NCBI GenBank assembly: GCA_027729925.1
Contig: JAQCEB010000003.1
Coordinates: 1 to 64,000 of the forward strand
Length of the DNA stretch: 64,000 nt
Source of the DNA: Actinomycetota bacterium
GTDB taxonomy: Bacteria > Actinomycetota > Acidimicrobiia > Actinomarinales > Actinomarinaceae
Direction: 5' to 3'
The position numbers and the translations under genes are program-made. The notes below the pieces were generated by a model. That model was not told where the DNA came from. It searched no databases and worked only from the letters and a program-made list of their open reading frames with translations. Below are positions 34,573 to 42,383 of this stretch, one piece after another. Position 1 is the first letter of the stretch. Every line of letters begins with the position of its first letter.

Positions 34573-35831
34573 TTTAAAGAATTTTCAAAAATATTTAGTG
34601 CTTCATTAACTTGCTCAAGAGGAGTAGTTAAAGGACCCATAAATCTAATAACGTTTCCATCTTTGCCGCAACTTACAAGCAATAGTCCATTTTCCCTTGA
34701 TTTTACTAATACTTTATTAACTAATTCTTTGTTTGGCGATTTGTTTACTTTATTGTCTACAAATTCAACACCTAACATTGGACCGTAACCTCTTACATCT
34801 CCAATAAATTCATATTTCTCTTTTAAATCATGTAAAAAGGTATTCATTAAAATAGCTTGATCTTGTGCATTTGTAAGAATATCTTCTGTATCAAAAGCCT
34901 CTAGAACACCTAATGCTGCTGCACATGAAATAGGTGAAGCACCAAATGTACTTCCTATACCAGCATCATGTATAGAGTCCATAATTTCACTTCTTCCAAT
35001 TACTGCTGCTAAAGGAAAGCCACCACCAATTCCTTTTGCTAAGGTAACTAAATCAGGCTCAACATCAATAAGTTCTGCTCCAAACATTTTTCCTGTTCTT
35101 CCATAGCCGGTTTGAACTTCATCAAAAATTAACAAGATGCCATGTTCATCGCAAATACTTCTTAATTCACTTAAAAAATATTTAGAAGCAGGAATATATC
35201 CTCCTTCACCAATTTGAATTTCTACTAAAATTGCAGCAGTATCTTTAGGATTTACGCTTTCCATAAAAAGTTTTTTGATACTTTCTAGTGCCATCTCATC
35301 ACTTAAATCTCTATAGTGATATGGATAAATTGCATGATGAACAAACTCAGGGAAAGGACCAAATCCTTCTTTGTAGGGCTTATCTTTACCTGTCAGAGCC
35401 ATTGCAAGATAAGTTCTTCCATGAAATCCGCCTTGAAAAGATATAATTTGTTTTCTTTGTGTAAAGTATCTAGCAATTTTTACAGCATTTTCTATAGCTT
35501 CGGCACCACTATTTACAATGAAAGATTTTGTTTTTGAGTTTATAGGGTATCTAGAATTTAGTTGTTCTGCAAGAAGAACAGCATTTTCATGAGGTGCAAA
35601 TGCAAAACATGAATGTGAAAAGTTTTTTAGTTGTTCCTCTACTTTATTGACAACTTTATCATGTAAATGACCAGTATTGAGGACAGCATAACCTCCGACA
35701 AAATCTAAATATCTATTTCCTTTGCTATCCCAAACTTCAGCATTTTTTCCTTTTGTAATGAAATTATCTAAAGTGCTAAACCATGCTTTTGGTACATTTT
35801 CTGTTATGAGATTAGTTAGTAAATTCTCCAT
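34569..35831 (-). CDS. class III aminotransferase, 4-aminobutyrate aminotransferase-like
   Basis: A 420-residue PLP enzyme of fold-type I, class III. YLDFVGGYAVLNTGH, NSGAEAIENAVKIAR, GGFHGRTYLAMALTGK, ILLIFDEVQTGYGRTG and the PLP-lysine segment LVTLAKGIGGGFPL are diagnostic. The best guess is GabT, transferring the amino group of 4-aminobutyrate to 2-oxoglutarate. Ornithine or beta-alanine aminotransferases share these motifs. The glutamate dehydrogenase and the gamma-glutamyl-GABA-hydrolase-type gene elsewhere in the window could link to it through glutamate, but they are not adjacent. Confidence 0.82.
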   Translation of the reverse strand: MENLLTNLITENVPKAWFSTLDNFITKGKNAEVWDSKGNRYLDFVGGYAVLNTGHLHDKVVNKVEEQLKNFSHSCFAFAPHENAVLLAEQLNSRYPINSKTKSFIVNSGAEAIENAVKIARYFTQRKQIISFQGGFHGRTYLAMALTGKDKPYKEGFGPFPEFVHHAIYPYHYRDLSDEMALESIKKLFMESVNPKDTAAILVEIQIGEGGYIPASKYFLSELRSICDEHGILLIFDEVQTGYGRTGKMFGAELIDVEPDLVTLAKGIGGGFPLAAVIGRSEIMDSIHDAGIGSTFGASPISCAAALGVLEAFDTEDILTNAQDQAILMNTFLHDLKEKYEFIGDVRGYGPMLGVEFVDNKVNKSPNKELVNKVLVKSRENGLLLVSCGKDGNVIRFMGPLTTPLEQVNEALNIFENSLN

Positions 35832-35892
35832 TAATCATTACTGTAACTGATTTATAGATAATACTCAATTTTATTGACACTAATATAAAGCT

Positions 35893-36261
35893 ATGGAAGA
35901 TTTGTACTTTAAATTGACAATTCTTATCTCTATATATACAAATGCTATCGCTAGTATATTTTTTATTCTTATTTCACTTAAACTATTCTCAATTAAAGAA
36001 AAACTTTCAAATTATATAATTTTTCTTTCTACAGGAACTGTTCTCTTTCAAGTGCTTTATACAATTTATCAATACACACAGAATTCTGAAATAGGTTCTT
36101 TATTTATGTTTTACAATATGATTAATTTGTTCATTTTGACTTTTTTATATATTTATAGAAACGATATGAAGATTAAGTTTTACCCATATTGGTCCTTTGC
36201 TTTTCTATTCTTAATGGGTATGGAAATTAGGACTTATCAAACTTTTGGTTTAGGTTTTTAA
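35893..36261 (+). CDS. four-helix membrane protein of unknown function
   Basis: A 122-residue protein of about four hydrophobic helices separated by short polar loops (for example IKEKLSNY and YRNDMKIKFYPY). I do not recognise a family. The ATG follows an A/T-rich region with no ribosome-binding site, and its stop codon directly touches the ATG of the alpha/beta hydrolase, so it heads the envelope-related cluster that continues through the MurF-like ligase and Ddl. A role in that cluster is inferred from position only. Confidence 0.55.
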   Translation: MEDLYFKLTILISIYTNAIASIFFILISLKLFSIKEKLSNYIIFLSTGTVLFQVLYTIYQYTQNSEIGSLFMFYNMINLFILTFLYIYRNDMKIKFYPYWSFAFLFLMGMEIRTYQTFGLGF

Positions 36262-36966
36262 ATGCCGTTTAAATTATTAGAAGATAAAAAAACTTTTGCT
36301 TATGTGAACTCTGATTTTCCCAAAGTGTGTTTTTTACACGGATGGGGTAGGGATTCGAGCGATTTTAATTTAATAGCTAATGAGTTTGATTCTTTTGTAT
36401 TTGATTTACCTGGGTTCGGAAAGTCGAGTAAGCCAGAAATTAGTATGTCTCCAAAAGAATATGCTCAATATTTAGATAAACTAATTCCACCATCTATAGA
36501 AGTTATTGTTGGTCACTCTTTCGGTGGAAGGGTTGCTGTATACCTATCAGAGTTCAGAAATTTTAAAAAACTTATTCTTATAGGAGTTCCTTTAATTCGA
36601 TTAAATTTACATAAAAACAATTTCTCGATTTTAAAGTTTTTTAAAATTTTAAATAAATATGGATTAATTTCTCAAAATTTACTAGAAAATATAAAAAAGA
36701 AACTTGGTTCAACTGACTACCAAAACGTAACAGGAATTATGCGTGAAACTCTAGTTAAAGCAGTAAATGACAATTTAGAAACTACCTTAAGTCATCTCTC
36801 GATTAAAACTGAGTTAATTTGGGGAGAGTTTGACACAGAAGTACCAGTTGAAGTGGCAATTGAAGCAAATAAAATAATCAAAAATTCGAATCTTCATATC
36901 TTAGAAAACGAATCACATAATCCTCTGATTTCCTCATATTCTAAAATTATTAATATTATTAATTAA
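36262..36966 (+). CDS. alpha/beta hydrolase
   Basis: A 234-residue soluble alpha/beta-hydrolase-fold protein. The oxyanion-hole motif is CFLHGWGRDSSDFN, the nucleophile elbow is VGHSFGGRVAVY with its Ser, and the catalytic His is in LENESHNPL near the end. A DTEVPVE segment supplies the likely acidic residue. The substrate is unknown. It lies between a small membrane protein and a MurF-like ligase with no gap, so it may act on an envelope precursor or ester, as an inference. Confidence 0.75.
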   Translation: MPFKLLEDKKTFAYVNSDFPKVCFLHGWGRDSSDFNLIANEFDSFVFDLPGFGKSSKPEISMSPKEYAQYLDKLIPPSIEVIVGHSFGGRVAVYLSEFRNFKKLILIGVPLIRLNLHKNNFSILKFFKILNKYGLISQNLLENIKKKLGSTDYQNVTGIMRETLVKAVNDNLETTLSHLSIKTELIWGEFDTEVPVEVAIEANKIIKNSNLHILENESHNPLISSYSKIINIIN

Positions 36967-36967
36967 C

Positions 36968-38491
36968 ATGGAATTAATTCATTATTTCGTTCTTATACTT
37001 TTTACTTTGTCTTCAATTATTAATTCAATTAGATGGTCTCGTATTGCACAAAGGGAGCATTATATCAACGGATATATAACTAAATTTTACTTTAGATGGA
37101 TAAAGCTTTTTCCCTTCAATAAGGTACTTTTTTTCCTTTTATTTTTATTGTTACTTTCAAGCCTATGGACGCCAATTGCAGCTATTCTATTAGCCATCTT
37201 AAATTTAATTGCTCCATTGGGGCTGTCATTTAAATCTAGAACTGCAAAAGTTATTTACACAGATAGGCTAAAAAGATTAAATATTCTATATATTTTACTA
37301 ATAATCATTTTTTCATTAGTTTCAGTTTTAAATGATCTTGGTTATTTTGTTGCAATGTTTGCAAATTTATTTTCTTTCTATATCTTTGATTTGAGTATGA
37401 AGCTTATAAAAAATTATGAAAAAAATAAATCGAGTGTTTTTGTTGATTCAGCAGCAATCAAATTAAAAGAGTTTAGTGGCCCAATTATTGCAATAACTGG
37501 CTCATATGCAAAAACAACTACTAAAAATGTCATGCATCAAATTTTTACAAGCAAATACAAAACATTTGTAACTCCCGAAAGTTTTAACAACAGGCTTGGT
37601 ATAGCAAAGTCCATTAATGAAAGTTTTAACATTTCTTACGATGTTGCTTTATTCGAAATGGGTACCTATGGATTTGGAGAAATAAGAGAAATGTGTTCAT
37701 GGATTAAACCACATATTTCTGTCATTACAGGCATTGCGCCAGTACATTTAGAAAGAATGTCAACTCTAGAAAATATACTTGAAGCAAAATCAGAAATAGT
37801 AGATTTAACTGGAACTGTAGTTATAAATGGTGATGATGAACTTTTGTTAAATGAAGCCAGACTTTGGACAGGTCAGAAGATGGTTATCGATTGTTCTACA
37901 AGTTCAAACCAAGCTGCAGTTTATGTAGATTATCGAGATGAAGTCCATAGTATTTACATTGGTGGTCAATTTATTATTTCTGTCAAAGGACCAGAACTTT
38001 TACAATTATCTATTGCTCTCAGTGTGGGAGTATTAGTAGCTTTAGAAATGGATGTTAAGTCTTTTTTTACGAATGATTTAGTACTTTTAAAAACACAGCA
38101 TCGCCAAACCGAATTAATTGGAAATAAAGGTCAAACTATTATCGATAATTCTTTTAACTCTAATCCTATTTCTTATAAAGCTTCTCTTGCACAAATAAAT
38201 AAATATAATTCAAATGGTAAAAAATATCTTATTACACCTGGTTTGATTGAATTAGGATCACAACAATTCTCTTATAATTATGAATTTGCTCTAGATGCCT
38301 CAAAAGTATTCGATGAGGTTTTTATCATCGGCTACACAAATATTTCAGCTTTACGTTTAGGATTTGATGAAACTAATACAAATTATAAGATATTTAAAAA
38401 TAGAGATTTAGCTGTATCTGATTTAAACTCATATGTAAGTAAAGATGACATAGTATTATTTGAAAATGATTTACCAGACCACCACCCATAA
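36968..38491 (+). CDS. membrane-anchored MurF-like Mur ligase
   Basis: A 507-residue protein. Residues about 1-150 contain roughly four membrane helices in place of the normal N-terminal UDP-sugar domain of MurF. Residues about 160-500 form the central ATPase domain and C-terminal ligase domain: ATP-binding GSYAKTTTKNVMHQ, ESFNNRLGIAKSI, the metal-binding EMGTYGFGEI, and HLERMSTLENILEAKSEI. It should join D-Ala-D-Ala to a UDP-muramyl tripeptide or a related acceptor. The Ddl gene immediately downstream, which makes D-Ala-D-Ala, supports this. Whether it replaces a soluble MurF is not knowable here. Confidence 0.8.
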   Translation: MELIHYFVLILFTLSSIINSIRWSRIAQREHYINGYITKFYFRWIKLFPFNKVLFFLLFLLLLSSLWTPIAAILLAILNLIAPLGLSFKSRTAKVIYTDRLKRLNILYILLIIIFSLVSVLNDLGYFVAMFANLFSFYIFDLSMKLIKNYEKNKSSVFVDSAAIKLKEFSGPIIAITGSYAKTTTKNVMHQIFTSKYKTFVTPESFNNRLGIAKSINESFNISYDVALFEMGTYGFGEIREMCSWIKPHISVITGIAPVHLERMSTLENILEAKSEIVDLTGTVVINGDDELLLNEARLWTGQKMVIDCSTSSNQAAVYVDYRDEVHSIYIGGQFIISVKGPELLQLSIALSVGVLVALEMDVKSFFTNDLVLLKTQHRQTELIGNKGQTIIDNSFNSNPISYKASLAQINKYNSNGKKYLITPGLIELGSQQFSYNYEFALDASKVFDEVFIIGYTNISALRLGFDETNTNYKIFKNRDLAVSDLNSYVSKDDIVLFENDLPDHHP

Positions 38492-38494
38492 AAT

Positions 38495-39577
38495 ATGAAA
38501 AATATAATTGCTAATATTTTTGGTGGTCCGTCTCCTGAACATGATATATCTATACTTACGGGTCTTCAAGCTTCAAGAATTTTAGCTAATAACTATGAGT
38601 TAATTAATATTTATTGGTCGAAAGATAACCGGTTTTATTTAGTAAACAACGACTTAGAATCAATAGATTTTATAAATAATAAATCAATTTACAAAAAAGA
38701 ATTAACGTTAAATTTAGGCTCAAATCCAGGTTTTTTTTACAAAAAGAAACAATTAAAATTTGAAGTAATAATTAACTCATGTCACGGCGGTCCTGGAGAA
38801 GACGGTACCTTACAAGCAGTTTTTGATATTGCAGGTTTAAAATATACTGGCTCATCAGTAACAACCTCACAAATTGGAATGGATAAATATGCTTTTTATA
38901 CACTAATGAAGGAAAATGGTCTCAATGTTTTAGATAAATTTTTGTATATAATTGATAAAAAACCTGATATCAGTGGCCCATACATTATTAAACCTCGTTT
39001 CGGAGGGTCATCTATAGGAGTAGAGGTTGTTGAAAATTATAATTCTATAGAAAATATTATTCAATCCTCTAATCTTTATGATTTAGGTACAACTGTAGAA
39101 AAGTTTTTACCTAACTCAGTTGACCTATTAGTTTCTGTAAGAAATTATCCAAAATTTGAATATTCTGAAGTAGAAAAACCAACTAGGTCAACCAATTTCG
39201 AAATGTTTTCATACAGAGACAAGTATTTAGGTAATGGTGGTTTGGAAGGTTCTAAAAGAGAACTACCTGCTCAAATTAATAAACAAATTGAAGAAAAAAT
39301 AATAGTTGAGCTCAAAAAGTTAAATCAAATAATAAAAATACAAGGCATTATTAGAGTTGATTTCTTATTACAGGATTCTGAATTGTTCATAAATGAAATT
39401 AATACAATTCCTGGAAGTCATGCGCTGTATTTATGGTCAAATTTAGGAAAAAGTAAATTTGAGTTACTTGAAGACATGATTACCGAAGCCTTAAATAAAA
39501 AAAATGAATGGAGTAGTCAAGGTTCAGATGGTCTAGCTTTAAAGTCTGCTAGTGATATTCAGAGTAAACTTGGATAA
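38495..39577 (+). CDS. ddl: D-alanine--D-alanine ligase
   Basis: An ATP-grasp enzyme of 360 residues that makes D-Ala-D-Ala for peptidoglycan. The N-terminal FGGPSPEHDISILTG contains the conserved Glu-His binding site, followed by SCHGGPGEDGTLQAVF, the ATP-grasp IIKPRFGGSSIGVEVV, and a C-terminal FINEINTIPGSHALYLW with the metal-binding Glu/Asn. It starts three bases after the MurF-like gene and overlaps the HAD gene, so the set is probably one operon for the peptidoglycan stem peptide. Confidence 0.9.
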   Translation: MKNIIANIFGGPSPEHDISILTGLQASRILANNYELINIYWSKDNRFYLVNNDLESIDFINNKSIYKKELTLNLGSNPGFFYKKKQLKFEVIINSCHGGPGEDGTLQAVFDIAGLKYTGSSVTTSQIGMDKYAFYTLMKENGLNVLDKFLYIIDKKPDISGPYIIKPRFGGSSIGVEVVENYNSIENIIQSSNLYDLGTTVEKFLPNSVDLLVSVRNYPKFEYSEVEKPTRSTNFEMFSYRDKYLGNGGLEGSKRELPAQINKQIEEKIIVELKKLNQIIKIQGIIRVDFLLQDSELFINEINTIPGSHALYLWSNLGKSKFELLEDMITEALNKKNEWSSQGSDGLALKSASDIQSKLG

Positions 39578-40214
39578 TCAATATGGCTTGTTCTGGGATT
39601 GTGATGGTACAATCATGGACACTGAAAAGCTTTATGCTTATGCCTGGAAAGAACATTTAAAAAATTTAGGTTTTGAAATTCAATTAAGTGAAGTTGATCA
39701 ATTCATAGGTGTTGATGACAGAATTGTTCATAATTATTTTTCAAGTTTTGTAAAGCTAGATGATTTTACGAACACAATGCATTCATTAGGAGAAATAATT
39801 AAAAATTTATTAAGTGATGATATATTATTTTCAGACGCTAAGAATCTTTTAATCTCATCAAATAATATTGGAATTCAATCAGCTTGTGTCTCAGCTAGTC
39901 CACAAAATTTACTTGAATTTAAACTTGAAAAAGCAAATATAAAACATTTATTTAATTTTATCATTGGCGGTGATCAGGTTAAAAAAAATAAACCCTATCC
40001 CGATATTTACAACAAAGCTATCACTACTTTAGGAACTACTAAAAACATAGTAATTGAAGATAGCCCAACTGGAATAAAATCAGGAAAAGCATCAAATACA
40101 TTTGTAATAGCTATAGATAGGGGAATATTTAGTAAAAATGAATTATCAGAAGCTGATGTTATTGTAGAGAAATTATCTTTAGAAAATATACTTTTAATTT
40201 ATAAAAGCTTGTAA
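39570..40214 (+). CDS. HAD-superfamily phosphatase / phosphoglucomutase-like
   Basis: A HAD hydrolase of the beta-phosphoglucomutase group. FWDCDGTIMDTEKL contains the nucleophile Asp with the second Asp two residues later. Motif II is SACVSASPQN, motif III lysine lies in KKNKPYPDIY, and motif IV is VIEDSPTGIKSG. A TTG at 39570 overlapping the ddl stop by 8 bases is the preferred start, giving 214 residues. A GTG at 39552 would add six. The substrate could be a sugar phosphate or another phosphoester. Confidence 0.78.
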   Translation: MDNQYGLFWDCDGTIMDTEKLYAYAWKEHLKNLGFEIQLSEVDQFIGVDDRIVHNYFSSFVKLDDFTNTMHSLGEIIKNLLSDDILFSDAKNLLISSNNIGIQSACVSASPQNLLEFKLEKANIKHLFNFIIGGDQVKKNKPYPDIYNKAITTLGTTKNIVIEDSPTGIKSGKASNTFVIAIDRGIFSKNELSEADVIVEKLSLENILLIYKSL

Positions 40215-40249
40215 TTATTGATTATTTTTAAAATAAATTACAAAATCGA

Positions 40250-40272
40250 CTTAGGCTCATATTGCGCCTAAG
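40250..40272. terminator. hairpin between convergent genes, possible bidirectional terminator
   Basis: CTTAGGC and GCCTAAG form a 7-bp stem around a 9-base loop. The right arm overlaps the stop codon of the Ddn-like gene. A mixed A/T stretch flanks it on both sides. There is no long T-run, so termination is plausible for both strands but weak. Confidence 0.5.
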
Positions 40273-40690
40273 ATAATTCTAAAATTAATAATGGAATAAC
40301 TCTCTCTGTACGTTTTTGGTATGAAGTATAAATACCATTGTTTAGGTAATCCATTTTAGCCCACCATTCTTCTCTTTCAGAATTAAATATTTCACGAGCA
40401 GTTGCATTATATTTTTTATTACCTATTTGGACAATACATTTAGAATTTTTTTTCAAATTATAATACCAACCTGGATTTGAAGGACTTCCACCCTTAGATG
40501 CAACAATACATACAAAATTTTCTTCTCGTAAAAAAACTAAAACATTTTTTCTTTGTTTTTTAGTTTTTGCACCAATTGAATGAAGAATTAAACATGGTCT
40601 ACCATATAACATTTTTCCAATCAAACCATTTGAATAAATGTATATGTAGTTATGAAAAAATAAAAACAAAAAAATTAATTTTCTTTTCAT
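40268..40690 (-). CDS. Ddn-like deazaflavin (F420)-dependent nitroreductase-family protein
   Basis: A split-beta-barrel protein of about 140 residues in the DUF385/Ddn family. Members use reduced F420 to reduce quinones or nitro compounds. Motif landmarks are GRPCLILHSIGAKTKKQRKNVL, IVASKGGSPSNPGWYYNL and ARE near the end, which match the F420-binding region of the Mycobacterium Ddn. A hydrophobic N-terminal helix (LIFLFLFFHNYIYIY) may tether it to the membrane. The ATG at 40690 sits in an ATGA overlap with the photolyase-like gene's stop and is preferred over the ATG at 40717. F420-precursor genes occur elsewhere in the window. Confidence 0.8.
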   Translation of the reverse strand: MKRKLIFLFLFFHNYIYIYSNGLIGKMLYGRPCLILHSIGAKTKKQRKNVLVFLREENFVCIVASKGGSPSNPGWYYNLKKNSKCIVQIGNKKYNATAREIFNSEREEWWAKMDYLNNGIYTSYQKRTERVIPLLILELS

Positions 40691-41889
40691 AAATTTAAAT
40701 TTGCTTTTTTTCTCCAAGAACTAAAACTACTTGGATAAAAGTCAATAGGTTTCACTAATCTTATAGCTGGAAACTCAACTATTGGTTTAATGTTTTTAGA
40801 TATAAATTTATATTTAGGTACAGGTGCAAAAGTAACTGAAATCTTTTTATCTTTCAATATTTTTATTGGATCTCCAATATAAACTTTCAATTCTCTTTTT
40901 TCATTTAATTCTTTTAAAGTTTGAAGTATAAAAATAATTCTTTTAGTAGATACTTTAATTAAATTAAGTAGTTTTTCGTCAAAAATAAAAATCACAGGTA
41001 AATCAGCATAAAATTTTAAAGCTGGGTCATTATCGCCTAAAGATTCACCTGTTATCCAGACATACTCTGGAAAATTATTTACATCTTTAACAACTGTTTG
41101 TGGTCCAAAATTATTTAATATATCCAAATTAAAATTTTGATTCACCTGGTCAATTGATGCTACATTTGGCCAAGACTCTATTGGACAGTTATATTTTAGT
41201 TCACAACTATTGCATAATTCTTTTGCTCTATTTTGTACTTGATTTTTAGCAAAGCCATATACTTTTCCTGTTTGATTTCCCATTACCCATTGCCAACCAA
41301 GTCTATTTGAAAATCTAGATCCATCTAGTAGGTGTTTAAACATGTAGTCTTCATGTGTTTCCCAATTTTCGTGATTTCTTAATCCAAAATGGGAAGCAAA
41401 CCACATTCTTGTCTGATTAACTATATAGCCAGTATTCTCAAGTTCCTTTTTTATGTGAGAAATACAATTCATATTATTTGTTAGATTTAAATCTAATTTC
41501 CTATCAGTAGTAACTTTAAAATTTAGTGCTTTATTAGATTTTTTTCCGATAATTGCGTATAGATGTCTTGAAAATTCTTGCCATAAAAGCTCATCTCTAA
41601 ACTTACTTTTATCTTCATATTGAAATGATTCAACTCTTTTCCAAACATCAATTAGAGAAATTAATCCATGTCTTATATATGGTGATAAATAGGATGAACC
41701 TCTTTGATGTTCAGGAAGTACATTATTACGTTTTTTAGAGTAATTTGAAATATCTAAGTTTGATAATTTTTCGTCTGCTACAGATTGTCCACCTTCAAGT
41801 TTCCCTTCAACATACGTATCACAACATAAACTAAAAAAATGATCTTCAATTAATTGTCTATTGTTTTTCTTTAAATCTAAGAGCAGCAT
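40687..41889 (-). CDS. photolyase/cryptochrome-family protein with circularly permuted domains
   Basis: A 400-residue protein whose order is reversed compared with all usual photolyases. Residues about 33-225 form the FAD-binding domain: GGQSVADEKL, SSYLSPYIRHGLIS (66-80), the EL-WQEF-like segment (100-106), WFASHFGLRN (163-172) and LLDGSRFSNRLGWQW (187-201). A Cys cluster C226-x2-C229-x5-C235 follows. Residues about 277-365 resemble the N-terminal alpha/beta antenna domain: WITGESLGDNDPAL, PVIFIFDEKLL and KVYIGDP. The last residues (YPSSFSSWRKK) resemble the segment that normally joins it to the FAD domain. It may repair UV damage or sense blue light. ATG at 41889 was chosen over the TTG at 41916. 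Confidence 0.78.
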   Translation of the reverse strand: MLLLDLKKNNRQLIEDHFFSLCCDTYVEGKLEGGQSVADEKLSNLDISNYSKKRNNVLPEHQRGSSYLSPYIRHGLISLIDVWKRVESFQYEDKSKFRDELLWQEFSRHLYAIIGKKSNKALNFKVTTDRKLDLNLTNNMNCISHIKKELENTGYIVNQTRMWFASHFGLRNHENWETHEDYMFKHLLDGSRFSNRLGWQWVMGNQTGKVYGFAKNQVQNRAKELCNSCELKYNCPIESWPNVASIDQVNQNFNLDILNNFGPQTVVKDVNNFPEYVWITGESLGDNDPALKFYADLPVIFIFDEKLLNLIKVSTKRIIFILQTLKELNEKRELKVYIGDPIKILKDKKISVTFAPVPKYKFISKNIKPIVEFPAIRLVKPIDFYPSSFSSWRKKANLNL

Positions 41890-41896
41890 TAAGGTA

Positions 41897-42112
41897 TTAG
41901 TATATACCTTGCCCAATTCTTATATTTTTAACTATTGGTAAACTACCTTCTTCAACAATGTCAAAATTGACTCTCTGACCTTGCCTTAAAGTTATAAAGA
42001 TGGAACCTTTTAAAGATCCTTTTTGAATGAATACTTCTTCTTTATTAGTGTCTAAAACAATAATTCCATTTCCTGTATTAGGATCATAAGACTTAACAAC
42101 GCCTTGCGACAT
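41897..42112 (-). CDS. cold-shock-domain-like small protein
   Basis: A 71-residue protein with the beginning and middle of an OB-fold cold-shock domain: GVVKSYDPNTGNGIIVL, where the usual KWFNxxKGFGFI is altered, then EEVFIQKGSLKG and GQRVNFDIVEEG. Two of the aromatic RNA-binding residues of CspA are missing (the region GNGIIVL lacks Phe), so binding may be weaker or different. Its ATG overlaps the rpmB stop by one base, so it is made with ribosomal protein L28, a partnership fitting a translation role. Confidence 0.7.
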   Translation of the reverse strand: MSQGVVKSYDPNTGNGIIVLDTNKEEVFIQKGSLKGSIFITLRQGQRVNFDIVEEGSLPIVKNIRIGQGIY

Positions 42113-42300
42113 TAAGCTTTAACTACTTTTCCAGCTTTTAGACATGAAGTACAAGCTTTAATCTTTTTGGTATTAGTGCTGTCAGCTACTTTTACAGTTT
42201 GAATGTTTGCTGACCATTTTTTACTTGATCTTTTGTGTGAAAAAGTAACTTGCTTTCCAAACCAAGGTCCTTTACCACAAATATCACATTTTTTTGCCAT
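42112..42300 (-). CDS. rpmB: 50S ribosomal protein L28
   Basis: L28 in 62 residues, a component of the large ribosomal subunit. The start MAKKCDICGKGPWFGKQVTF is diagnostic, and the C-terminal CTSCLKAGKVVKA supplies the second Cys pair. Two CxxC pairs (CDIC, CTSC) would bind zinc, so this is the C+ form. It is the first gene of a minus-strand operon (rpmB, cold-shock-like, photolyase-like, Ddn-like) and is divergent from recG over an 83-base gap. Confidence 0.94.
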   Translation of the reverse strand: MAKKCDICGKGPWFGKQVTFSHKRSSKKWSANIQTVKVADSTNTKKIKACTSCLKAGKVVKA

Positions 42301-42383
42301 AGTTCCTTCTAAATTTTCAATTTTAACTATAACTAATTTGCAAAATTGTTGGTACTTTCATTTAAATTCTTTTTGGGTTATGT

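Noticed and set aside
35874..35879. TTGACA resembling a perfect -35 box
   Set aside because: It lies only 13 bases before an ATG, leaving no room for a -10 element and start site for that gene, and no -10 is found at the correct spacing.
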